Assembly (NCBI GenBank): GCA_009936885.1
Contig: JAACDT010000066.1
Coordinates: 1 to 7,310, forward strand
Length of the DNA stretch: 7,310 bases
Source: Alphaproteobacteria bacterium
Lineage (GTDB): Bacteria > Pseudomonadota > Alphaproteobacteria > Puniceispirillales > Puniceispirillaceae
Direction of reading: 5' to 3'
In this document: positions 1 to 6,786 of the stretch, one piece after another
How the letters are laid out: each line of letters starts with the position of its first letter
How positions within the stretch are numbered: the first letter of the stretch is position 1
Program-made: the position numbers and the translations under genes
Notes under the pieces: generated by a model
Database searches by the model: none
What the model saw: only the letters and a program-made list of their open reading frames with translations
Told to the model about the DNA's origin: nothing

Positions 1-2178
1 AGACTGCGCCAGAATGGCAAATCCTGCCACAAGAATAAGGGTGGTGACGACCAGAGCTGTGCCAACACCATTAAATGCTGAAATAACGGCATCACGGGCG
101 GTTAGTTTCAACTCTCTCCGAGCAATCTGATATTTTGTTAAGAAGTGCACACTATCATCTACGACAACTCCGAGGGCCATGCCTGTGAGCACGGCAACAG
201 CCATATTAACCTGACCGACCAATGCGCCCCATACGCCAAAAGCGAGTGCCGCAGGTAGCAGGTTAGGTATCAAACTGATGAGCCCTAGCTGAATATCACG
301 TAACGCAATCAGAATGACCCCGCTAATTAAGAATACAGCGATAAGCGTACCGATAAGCATGCTTTCAATATTGCGCTCGGAAATATAGGCAAACATCACA
401 GTTGGCCCAACAGCCGTCAGATTTGTATTGTGCGTTTCAGCCAGATAGTTTTCCGCCCGAGCAACCCAGGAACGAAGCTCTTTGGTTGTCATATCATCAA
501 GCGTGACAACTACTTGTGTCGATGATTTACTGATGTCTAGCTGATTATTCATATCGAGCCCAAAAGGAAGGGAGAGCTCATAAAGCAACAGATATTGAGC
601 GGCAAGATCGCGTGTCTCAGGAATGCTATAGAAAGTCTCATTGCCTTCATTTAAGTCACGATTAAGCCGCTTAAAAGTATCGGAGATAGACTGAACATGG
701 GTGACGACCTCTTCATTCAACGCCCATTCTGTAAAATCGGCAACTGTCTGAATAAATGCTGGATCGCTTACACCATTGGGCTCGCCAGACTGAAGATTAA
801 ACTGAATGAGATTTGCGCCGGTAAGATTTGCACTGACCCAGTCAGTATCCTGACGGTATTCAACAGATTCATCAAAATATTTAACAAAATCATCATTGAT
901 TTCGTTCAATGGAATAAGCGCTAAAAGACAAACTGATATAACAACGCTAACGCTCAAAACAGCTTTGTATTTATCAGCAATGAAAGTGCCGATAACGCTC
1001 ATCTTTGTATCAAGTTTCTGTAAGTTACCCTTTGGTTTTATGGGCATAAAGCTAATCAAAATAGGTAGCAGGACAACAGCATATACCCATGCAGCCATGA
1101 CACCAAACGCTGTTATGTTACCCAGATCATGGAAGGGCGGGGCATCGGAGAAGTTCAGTGACAAAAATCCTAGAGCTGTTGTCACGCTGGTTAAAAAGAT
1201 TGGCTTAGCATTAACCCGCAAACTATAAAGCAGACTTTCGCGTTTATCGTGCCCGTCTCGCATACGGTTGAGCATCACTACTAGTAAATGAATGGAGTCA
1301 GCAACCGCAAGTGTGGTTATAATGGTGGGCGCACTGGCTGATGGCGGCGTCAAGCCAATGCCCATCCAGCCACCAAAACCCATCGCAACTGTAATACTTG
1401 GAATAATGACGATAAGTACAAGGATTGTTGCTGTAAAAGAGCGCAATAGCGCATAGGCAACAATAAGAATGACAAGATACATTGCTGGTATCAATGTCCC
1501 CATATCCTGCATAGACGATTCCATAAATGCATTATTCAAGAAAATAACGCCGCTAAGCCGTATTTTTATCGGATAATCAGCTTCTATCGTGGCCGCAAGC
1601 TCGCGCGCAGCCTTTGCAACAACTGCAACTTCATCTGCCGTTTTGCCCGGAAGCTGTATTGTTACATTCACAGAGGTAGCACGATGCTGACTATCATGGA
1701 TTTTACCAGAAAGAGATGGTTCTGTTGTACTGATTTCATTAACAAGCTGCATTTCATCAGCACTAAGTTCGCTACCATTCATAAATAGATCTCGAACAAT
1801 GAGGTCATCCCCATCTACTTCAGTGTGCTGATAATTCGATAAGCTATCAACACGGATAGAGAAGGGGAGTTGCCACGCCATTTCTGTGAGCGCTTCCACG
1901 CCGGCGAGTACTGCAGGGTCATTCGCAGATCCGGTTAAGGGGTCGATAGCAAAATTCACATTATCGATTTTTGTATAGGTTTGCTGGACTTTTTCAAAAG
2001 CCTTAAGTTGTGGGTTATCTTTGCCAAAGAAAACTCTGTAATCATTATCAAAATATAAAAATTGCGCCCCAGATGAAAGGCCAAAAGTTGCAAGTAAGAG
2101 AATGAATAATGCAACAAACCGATGCCGCAGTAAAAATTCACCATATGAGTTATCCGACGACGAAACTGGCTGAGACAT
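1..2178 (-). CDS. RND/MMPL-family exporter, C-terminus cut by window edge
   Basis: I translated this by hand from the ATG at 2178 down to base 1 and met no stop, giving 726 codons. The protein fits the MMPL-like branch of the RND superfamily (predicted exporters, COG1033 type), inner-membrane pumps usually driven by proton flux. Seen: TM1 about residues 20-38; a first periplasmic domain about 42-227; a TM2-TM6 block about 228-380, with TM4 motif TTLAVADSIHLL (288-299); TM7 about 405-423; a second periplasmic domain about 426-605; then TM8-TM11, with TM10 motif VVVDDSVHF (671-679). D294 and D674/D675 match the intramembrane acidic residues used for proton relay in the family. Translation breaks off inside the last helices, so roughly 40-70 residues are probably missing. 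The start is supported by AAAGG six bases upstream and a normal cytoplasmic N-terminus before TM1. It is divergent from the HxlR regulator, its likely controller. Cargo unknown; drug, lipid or hopanoid-like export are all possible. Confidence 0.9.
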   Translation of the reverse strand, partial: MSQPVSSSDNSYGEFLLRHRFVALFILLLATFGLSSGAQFLYFDNDYRVFFGKDNPQLKAFEKVQQTYTKIDNVNFAIDPLTGSANDPAVLAGVEALTEMAWQLPFSIRVDSLSNYQHTEVDGDDLIVRDLFMNGSELSADEMQLVNEISTTEPSLSGKIHDSQHRATSVNVTIQLPGKTADEVAVVAKAARELAATIEADYPIKIRLSGVIFLNNAFMESSMQDMGTLIPAMYLVILIVAYALLRSFTATILVLIVIIPSITVAMGFGGWMGIGLTPPSASAPTIITTLAVADSIHLLVVMLNRMRDGHDKRESLLYSLRVNAKPIFLTSVTTALGFLSLNFSDAPPFHDLGNITAFGVMAAWVYAVVLLPILISFMPIKPKGNLQKLDTKMSVIGTFIADKYKAVLSVSVVISVCLLALIPLNEINDDFVKYFDESVEYRQDTDWVSANLTGANLIQFNLQSGEPNGVSDPAFIQTVADFTEWALNEEVVTHVQSISDTFKRLNRDLNEGNETFYSIPETRDLAAQYLLLYELSLPFGLDMNNQLDISKSSTQVVVTLDDMTTKELRSWVARAENYLAETHNTNLTAVGPTVMFAYISERNIESMLIGTLIAVFLISGVILIALRDIQLGLISLIPNLLPAALAFGVWGALVGQVNMAVAVLTGMALGVVVDDSVHFLTKYQIARRELKLTARDAVISAFNGVGTALVVTTLILVAGFAILAQS

Positions 2179-2340
2179 TTTCTACCTTTTAAAAAGCATG
2201 AACGGTTGACGAGCTGAGGAGAATATTGGTCGTTATTTGCAATTGCCCATTAACTAGATTAATGAATAATAACAGGCCTAGTTTAAACGCTTGCATTTTG
2301 CAAGTCGAAAATTTAACAGGTAAAATTCTAAGAGTGCTAA
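2179..2340. promoter_or_regulatory. Divergent intergenic region between exporter and HxlR regulator
   Basis: These 162 bases must hold the promoters of both divergent genes. The region is AT-rich and contains an inverted repeat at 2290-2304, an 8-base palindrome GTTTAAAC at 2281-2288 and another, GCAATTGC, at 2239-2246. On the plus strand TTGCAA (2298-2303) and TAAAAT (2321-2326) are 17 bases apart and resemble a sigma70 promoter. That would put transcription start only about 8 bases before the hxlR-type ATG, so the assignment is weak. On the minus strand I found no convincing -35/-10 pair. Confidence 0.55.
2290..2304. promoter_or_regulatory. Candidate HxlR operator, inverted repeat CTTGCA-TTT-TGCAAG
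   Basis: The two six-base arms are perfectly complementary and separated by TTT. The site lies 36 bases before the regulator's start codon and overlaps the possible -35 element TTGCAA. HxlR-family proteins are dimers that bind short inverted repeats in their own promoters and those of adjacent genes, so position and symmetry both suit an operator controlling both directions. Its use by this regulator is inference; it could also be a chance palindrome in AT-rich DNA. Confidence 0.45.
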
Positions 2341-2661
2341 ATGTCAAACCTTGACTGTAACTGTCCAATTGCTGGTGCACTTGCTATTTTTGGTGATAGG
2401 TGGTCTCTAATTATTTTGCGTGACCTTTTATTTCACAACAAAAAACATTTTCACGAATTCAGCGAGTCACCAGAAAAAATTTCATCTAATATTTTAACAG
2501 ATAGATTAAGAAGTTTAGAAGCAGATGGCCTGCTCCAATCTAACATTGATGAAAAAAATAACCGCCGTAAAATTTACCAACCTACCCAGAAAGCGCAGGA
2601 CCTTGCCCCGAGTTTACAAGCCTTAGCCGTCTGGGGCGAAAAGCATAGTTCACTCTCTTAG
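2341..2661 (+). CDS. HxlR-family winged-helix transcriptional regulator
   Basis: The 106-residue protein spans one HxlR domain (PF01638), the normal length for the family. Seen: N-terminal CNCPIAGALAIFGDRW (residues 6-21), matching the family's Cys-Pro and G-x-[KR]-W signature; helices through LIILRDLLF; a recognition helix in SSNILTDRLRSLEADGLL (48-65); a wing containing RRKIYQPT (75-82); and a terminal LQALAVWGEKH (92-102), typical of the dimerising last helix. Cys6 and Cys8 lie where thiol-sensing relatives such as YodB and HypR carry their redox cysteine, so sensing of electrophiles or oxidants is possible but not shown. The start is preceded by AAGAG about six bases upstream, a modest ribosome site. 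The gene is divergent from the MMPL exporter, which it probably represses together with itself. It converges on the MFS gene, which it is less likely to control. Confidence 0.93.
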   Translation: MSNLDCNCPIAGALAIFGDRWSLIILRDLLFHNKKHFHEFSESPEKISSNILTDRLRSLEADGLLQSNIDEKNNRRKIYQPTQKAQDLAPSLQALAVWGEKHSSLS

Positions 2662-2784
2662 CCGCTTGTATTTTTTGCTGTATATCACGCCCAATTCTTC
2701 AAAAATAAATGGTCGTGTAGCTGCTGAAAATCTCGTTCACCCGAAAGGTTTAATGATTTAGGGCTTACCTGATAGTGTTTATAA
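2662..2784. other. Convergent spacer without recognisable terminator
   Basis: These 123 bases separate the 3' ends of the regulator and the MFS gene. I looked for a GC-rich stem followed by a T-run on either strand and found only short weak pairings, such as AGGT with ACCT at about 2748-2770. Termination here is either Rho-dependent or uses a structure I cannot see by eye. No start codon with a plausible coding frame was found. Confidence 0.4.
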
Positions 2785-4008
2785 TCAATTATATTGTGGC
2801 ATGCCGGGCCGTTTTTTGGTGCCTCGAAGCAATATCCATAATATAATGGCCATATTCAGACCGTTCCAGACTATACCATTGATAAATGCCATCTGATAAG
2901 AGCCGGTCAGCTCATAAATCCAACCTGACATCCAGCCACCCAACGCCATGCCAATAATCGTCATCATAATCACACATCCAACCCGCGCGCCGGCTTCTTT
3001 GGGCGGAAGATATTCCCTGACGATGACAGCATAGCTTGGTACGATGCCGCCTTGTGCTAGGCCAAAAATCAGGCTCACAACATATAAAGATGCCATGCCA
3101 TCAAACGGAAGGTACATCACCAGCGCAAGACATTGTAATGAAGAGCCAATTAAAAGTGTATAAATGCCGCCGATTTTATCTGCTGCCAGACCGGAGATAA
3201 CGCGGCTGAAAACACCGCCAAATAACATCAATGACAACATCTGAGCGCCAATAGCGGGGCCATAGCCGAGTCCAACACAATAGGACACGATATGGACCTG
3301 AGGCATCGACATTGCAACACAGCAACTCACCCCTGCTATTGAGAGTAAAATTTGTAGCTGCCTCGGCGAAAGGTTTGTTTTTGCCGTATTTTCAGCAACT
3401 TTTTTCGCTGCAATATTATGCGCCGTTTCTGGTACTGAACGCCTTAATAAAAACGCCAGAGGAATGGTTACAACAACAGTGATAATGGCGAGTGTAACAT
3501 AGACATTTCGCCAGCCATGAGTTGCGAGAACACCAGATAGCAAAGCTGGCCAGATAGCCCCTGCAAGGTAATTTCCACTGGCTGTTAATGCAACAGCAAT
3601 CCCACGTCGTCGCAAGAACCAATGCGAAATATCAGTAATAAGCGGTCCAAACCCAGCCGCACAACCAAAACCAAGAATAAGATGTATAATTGCCAAAAAA
3701 TAAATCGAATCTGCCTGTGTGGATAACAGATAGGCAAGGCTGGACAGGAGAGCGGCACAAATAACTGAAATAGTAATCCCAAACCGATCAATGATTGCCC
3801 CGATGACTAGATTGCCAAACGCAAAGCCAATCATATTTAAGGTAAAAGGAAGGGAGGTGAGGGCGCGGCTCGTAACAAACTCTGCTTCTAGTGCGGGCAT
3901 GATTGTAATGACCGCCCACATGCCTGTATTGGTAAAGATAGCAATGGTTAATGTGATAGCCAGCCGGAACCAAGAATAGGTGCTGTCATGAATTGTGGGA
4001 CTAGTCAT
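2785..4008 (-). CDS. MFS transporter, monocarboxylate/oxalate-formate-type
   Basis: This 407-residue polytopic protein has the size and twelve-helix pattern of the major facilitator superfamily, in two six-helix halves joined by a polar loop at about residues 190-218. MFS motif A appears after TM2 as GNLVIGAIIDRFG (65-77) and recurs in the second half as GLAADKIGG (273-281). The TM4-TM5 region reads HWFLRRRGIAVALTASG (129-145), a pattern typical of the YcxA/monocarboxylate and oxalate-formate antiporter groups, whose substrates are small organic anions. The ATG is preceded by AGG five bases upstream. The gene lies 103 bases downstream of an acyl-CoA ligase in the same direction, so a natural reading is uptake (or export) of the carboxylate that the ligase activates. 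The substrate cannot be read from the sequence. Family assignment is firm; the subgroup is moderately supported. Confidence 0.93.
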   Translation of the reverse strand: MTSPTIHDSTYSWFRLAITLTIAIFTNTGMWAVITIMPALEAEFVTSRALTSLPFTLNMIGFAFGNLVIGAIIDRFGITISVICAALLSSLAYLLSTQADSIYFLAIIHLILGFGCAAGFGPLITDISHWFLRRRGIAVALTASGNYLAGAIWPALLSGVLATHGWRNVYVTLAIITVVVTIPLAFLLRRSVPETAHNIAAKKVAENTAKTNLSPRQLQILLSIAGVSCCVAMSMPQVHIVSYCVGLGYGPAIGAQMLSLMLFGGVFSRVISGLAADKIGGIYTLLIGSSLQCLALVMYLPFDGMASLYVVSLIFGLAQGGIVPSYAVIVREYLPPKEAGARVGCVIMMTIIGMALGGWMSGWIYELTGSYQMAFINGIVWNGLNMAIILWILLRGTKKRPGMPQYN

Positions 4009-4111
4009 AAAAGCCTAACGTGACGGTGTGTTATCAAAAAGAACAATCTTCTGGGTGATGGCCTTGGCAAGAACCAGGTGCCGTATTTAATCTGGTGAGT
4101 AAGAGCATTTT
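4009..4111. other. Spacer between ligase and MFS transporter genes
   Basis: These 103 bases lie between two genes on the minus strand. The gap is long for translational coupling but allows one transcript. On the minus strand a weak AGAA-GATTG-TTCT pairing precedes a short T-run around 4033-4049; it is too AT-rich and short to call a terminator. No clear promoter for the MFS gene was seen. Confidence 0.35.
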
Positions 4112-5752
4112 CTAGAGTTGTTTTGCAAGGTCACGCAATTTAAACTTTTCAACTTTTCCAGTTGATGTCTTAGGGATGTCTTCAATGATAATCTGACGTG
4201 GACATTGGAACCCTGCAAGATTTGCCCGACAATGAGCGTTCAGATCATCTGCGGTTGCTGTGCGACCTGCATGTAACTCAACAAAGGCAATCGGCGTTTC
4301 ACCCCACTTGTCATCTGGTTTGCCAACAACCGCACATGAGGCCACATCAGGGTGCTGAAATAGGATATTTTCAACATCAATAGATGAGATATTTTCACCA
4401 CCAGAGATAATAATATCTTTCGACCTATCTTTGATTTGAACATATCCATCAGGATGAATAACAGCAAGATCGCCAGTATGAAAATACCCACCTTGAAAGG
4501 CAGCGTCTGTTGCAGCCTTATTTTTGAGATACCCTTTCATGACAATATTGCCGCTCATCATGATTTCGCCTAGCGTTGAGCCATCACGTGGAACCGATTT
4601 CATTGTATTAGGGTCCATTACATCTAGCCGCTCTAACCCTGCATAAGAAACACCTTGTCGTGCCTGTTTTATGGCTCTCTCAGAACGGCCAAGATGGTCC
4701 CATTCTTCTTGCCAGACATTCACAACCGCCGGGCCATAGACCTCTGTCAGGCCATATACATGAGTGACCATAAAGCCGGCATCATACATTGCAGCAAGAA
4801 CACTTTCTGGCGGCGGCGCAGCTGCAACGTTAAAATTAACTGACTGCTCAAAAGATTGTTTTTCGCTATCATCTGCGTTGAGCAGAACCGACATCACAAT
4901 CGGCGCCCCACAGAGATGAGTAACCTTGTGTTTGGCAATTAGCCTATACATTTCTGCGGCGCGAACCCATCTTAGGCAGATATGGGTTGAACCTGTTAAG
5001 GCTAATGTCCACGGATAACACCAGCCATTGCAGTGAAACATTGGCAAGGACCAGAGATAGACACTATGCTGGCTCATATTGGCATGTATCGTATTATTAT
5101 AGGCCATTAACGCACAAGCACGGTGATGATAGACAACACCTTTTGGCACGCCTGTTGTACCAGATGTATAATTCAATGTGATGGCATCCCATTCATCAGG
5201 AGGACGGCGCCAGATAAAATCCGGATCGCCTGTTGCAAGTACATCTTCCCATTCTGATAATCCGATTAATGGGCCTTTCGGTTTTGGAGCGTCATCCGGA
5301 TAGTCAGGGTCATCATAATCAATAATGAGAGGCGTTACAGATGCCCTTTTGACGGCCTGTTCGGCAACCTCTGAAAACTCGCGGTCAACAACCAAGATTT
5401 TGGTGTCAGCATGGTCAAGCTGGAGCGCGATTGCCTCTGCATCGAGTCGTGTATTAATCGCATGTAATACAGCGCCACACATTGGTATGCCGTGATGACA
5501 GATGAGCATTGCTGGCGTGTTTGACATCATCGCAGAGACAGTGTCACCAGGGGTAATGTTAAACTGGGTAAGGGCGCTCGCAAGGCGTTTGCTGCGTTGC
5601 CAAAATTCGTTATATGTAAGTTGTGTCTGACCATGAATAATAGCAGGCCTGTCTGCAAATACCGTTGCCGCACGCTCCAGAAAACTAAGCGGCGTTAATG
5701 ACTGATAATTTGCATTACATTTCGGTAAATGCTCTTCATATGGATTCGTCAT
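4112..5752 (-). CDS. AMP-forming acyl-CoA ligase (DmdB-like / medium-chain group)
   Basis: The enzyme would activate a carboxylic acid with ATP to an acyl-adenylate and then transfer it to coenzyme A. All core motifs of the adenylate-forming family (ANL, PF00501 plus PF13193) are visible: the P-loop YTSGTTGVPKG (195-205), YGLTE (333-337), FHTGDL (424-429) with D428 for ribose binding, the hinge region KDRSKDIIISGGEN (441-454), and the C-terminal PKTSTGK (527-533), whose K533 is the expected catalytic lysine. At 546 residues it is full length. The N-terminus NPYEEHLPK... and the insertion GPAVVNVWQEEWD (340-352) resemble the group that includes methylmercaptopropionyl-CoA ligase DmdB of marine alphaproteobacteria and plant peroxisomal acyl-activating enzymes. 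Paralogues there use short- and medium-chain or aromatic acids, so the substrate is open. The start agrees with the family N-terminus although the Shine-Dalgarno is poor. It is followed by the MFS gene and divergent from the ABM gene. Confidence 0.94.
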   Translation of the reverse strand: MTNPYEEHLPKCNANYQSLTPLSFLERAATVFADRPAIIHGQTQLTYNEFWQRSKRLASALTQFNITPGDTVSAMMSNTPAMLICHHGIPMCGAVLHAINTRLDAEAIALQLDHADTKILVVDREFSEVAEQAVKRASVTPLIIDYDDPDYPDDAPKPKGPLIGLSEWEDVLATGDPDFIWRRPPDEWDAITLNYTSGTTGVPKGVVYHHRACALMAYNNTIHANMSQHSVYLWSLPMFHCNGWCYPWTLALTGSTHICLRWVRAAEMYRLIAKHKVTHLCGAPIVMSVLLNADDSEKQSFEQSVNFNVAAAPPPESVLAAMYDAGFMVTHVYGLTEVYGPAVVNVWQEEWDHLGRSERAIKQARQGVSYAGLERLDVMDPNTMKSVPRDGSTLGEIMMSGNIVMKGYLKNKAATDAAFQGGYFHTGDLAVIHPDGYVQIKDRSKDIIISGGENISSIDVENILFQHPDVASCAVVGKPDDKWGETPIAFVELHAGRTATADDLNAHCRANLAGFQCPRQIIIEDIPKTSTGKVEKFKLRDLAKQL

Positions 5753-5805
5753 AAAAGTGTTAACTCACTGTCGTTCATGAATACTGCTAACACGCGTGGT
5801 CAGGC

Positions 5806-5811
5806 TATAAT
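5806..5811 (+). promoter_or_regulatory. Candidate -10 box TATAAT for the ABM gene
   Basis: The hexamer matches the sigma70 -10 consensus exactly and would give a leader of about 80 bases before the ATG at 5900. The -35 side is poor, as for activator-dependent promoters, or the match is chance in AT-rich DNA. Confidence 0.3.
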
Positions 5812-5887
5812 AATTTCATAGCATTTGACCATAGCCATAAGCGCTTTAAGGTGGAAGTTATTATTTGCGTATCCGCTATGCTCTTAA

Positions 5888-5893
5888 AAGGAG
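5888..5893 (+). promoter_or_regulatory. Strong Shine-Dalgarno AAGGAG of the ABM gene
   Basis: AAGGAG lies six bases before the ATG at 5900 and is the best ribosome-binding site in the window. It fixes the start of the ABM gene and suggests efficient translation. Confidence 0.75.
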
Positions 5894-5899
5894 TTTTTT

Positions 5900-6217
5900 A
5901 TGTTTGTTGTCATTTTCGAAGTTTACCCCAAGGACGGTCAGGTCGACACCTATTTTGATATGGCTGCTGAGCTAAAACCCCTTTTGCTAGAACAGCCTGG
6001 CTTTATCTCAGTTGAACGATACCAAAGTCTTACAGAAAGCAAAAAACTTCTCTCTATCTCTACATGGGAAGATGAAGCATCCTTGCTCGCCTGGCGCCGG
6101 AATAGTGAACATTTAGAGGCACAGGAAAAAGGGAAAACTAAAATTTTCCAAAAATATAGAATCCGGGTTACTTCTGTGATTAGAGATTATGATTTTACGG
6201 CAGATAATGCCGGTTAG
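5900..6217 (+). CDS. ABM-fold (antibiotic biosynthesis monooxygenase-like) protein
   Basis: The 105-residue protein fits the ABM superfamily (PF03992), small dimeric ferredoxin-like alpha/beta barrels. Seen: a first beta strand FVVIFEVYP (2-10), the helix around YFDMAAELKPLL (18-29), then PGFISVERYQS (33-43), LLSISTWEDEASLLAWR (50-66), a candidate H71, and a closing KYRIRVTSVIRDYDF (85-99). The pattern GFISVERYQS / SISTWEDE / AWR / YRIRV / RDY recurs in a widespread bacterial ABM subgroup whose biochemical role is undefined. Members of the superfamily include quinone-forming monooxygenases, haem-degrading enzymes and proteins with no enzymatic activity, so 'monooxygenase' is a family label here. 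No signal peptide, so probably cytoplasmic. It is divergent from the ligase, and its stop codon overlaps the 3' end of the yciB-like gene. Confidence 0.9.
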   Translation: MFVVIFEVYPKDGQVDTYFDMAAELKPLLLEQPGFISVERYQSLTESKKLLSISTWEDEASLLAWRRNSEHLEAQEKGKTKIFQKYRIRVTSVIRDYDFTADNAG

Positions 6218-6762
6218 TCATCGGTATGATGGGGAATCCTACCGCGAAGGGTCAACGGCAATTGTGCCAGCATAAACAGACAGCTCGCGGGGGCCACAAG
6301 CAAGGTTTTAAAGGTTACCCAGTCAGTATCACTGTAATGCCGCCATACATATTCATTCGACAATGCAAGCAGCAAGAAAAATAGGCCCCACCTAAAGCTT
6401 AACTGGTACCATGTTGTTTCTGTTAGGTTGAATTGCGCACCAAAAAATTCTTTCATCATTGCGCGTCCCATCATAATGCCGCCAAGCAACACAATCGCAA
6501 ATAGCCCATTGAACAAGGTTGGTTGAATTTTGATGAAAATATCAGCGTCAAGCAAAAGAGCTGCTATGGTTAATCCTGACGAAAGAAGCAGAGAAAACAG
6601 CGGAAATCGTGCAATCCGATTATCGCGGTACCAGCCAACACCCATTACGATGGCGCCTAAAAGGGCGGAGGTGATAGCCGCTGCATATAGCCCAGCATAG
6701 TGAAATCCGACGAAAAACCCAGCTAGTGGCAATATTTCAAAAAAAAACAGCCCTAATTTCAT
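6214..6762 (-). CDS. yciB: YciB-like inner-membrane (septation protein A) family protein
   Basis: The 182-residue, very hydrophobic protein matches the YciB/IspA family (PF04279) in length and motifs. YciB is an inner-membrane protein linked in enterobacteria to cell-envelope synthesis and division; its exact biochemistry is unsettled. Seen: the N-terminal FFFEILPLAGFFVGF (6-20), the family motif DIFIKIQPTLFNGLFA (74-89), GRAMMKEFFG (99-108), WYQLSFRWGLFF (118-129), N136 in ALSNEYVWRH, and DWVTFK (147-152). About six membrane segments are apparent, near 6-23, 27-44, 54-71, 83-101, 123-140 and 152-170. AAGG lies nine bases before the ATG, a modest site. A run of nine T in the coding strand encodes Phe6-Phe8 just after the start. 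The gene follows the DUF3833 gene by 24 bases, suggesting one transcript, and overlaps the ABM gene tail-to-tail by four bases. Confidence 0.9.
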   Translation of the reverse strand: MKLGLFFFEILPLAGFFVGFHYAGLYAAAITSALLGAIVMGVGWYRDNRIARFPLFSLLLSSGLTIAALLLDADIFIKIQPTLFNGLFAIVLLGGIMMGRAMMKEFFGAQFNLTETTWYQLSFRWGLFFLLLALSNEYVWRHYSDTDWVTFKTLLVAPASCLFMLAQLPLTLRGRIPHHTDD

Positions 6763-6786
6763 GAGAAACAGCCTTATGTTAAAACC

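Larger units (their letters stand above)
5753..5899. promoter_or_regulatory. Divergent promoter region between ligase and ABM gene
   Basis: These 147 bases must carry promoters for the ligase (minus) and the ABM gene (plus). Seen: a perfect TATAAT at 5806-5811 on the plus strand, with only a poor -35 (CTGCTA at 5784-5789, 16-base spacing); an 8-base palindrome CACGCGTG at 5791-5798; direct repeats CATAGC at 5817-5822 and 5830-5835, with the inverse GCTATG at 5875-5880; and the palindrome AAGCGCTT at 5839-5846. The repeats could be operator half-sites for a regulator acting in both directions, but none matches a binding site I know. Confidence 0.4.

Noticed and set aside
697..1228. Two plus-strand open frames of 75 and 110 codons inside the exporter region
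   Set aside because: They lie antisense to a continuous exporter reading frame with clear RND motifs, and their translations resemble no protein family I know.
2189..2380. Minus-strand 63-codon frame covering the intergenic region and the start of the HxlR gene
   Set aside because: It overlaps the regulator's start and the palindrome region, shows no family resemblance, and occupies the space needed for two promoters.
3416..3979. Several 60-70 codon frames overlapping the MFS gene on both strands
   Set aside because: They are out-of-frame or antisense shadows of a well-supported twelve-helix transporter.
4034..4108. 24-codon minus-strand frame (MLLLTRLNTAPG...) beginning three bases after the ligase stop
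   Set aside because: There is no Shine-Dalgarno sequence, it is short, and the composition is unremarkable. A translated leader for the MFS gene is conceivable but unsupported without conservation data.
4009..4111. Possible intrinsic terminator between ligase and MFS genes
   Set aside because: The only T-run-associated stem is four AT-rich base pairs, too weak to call.
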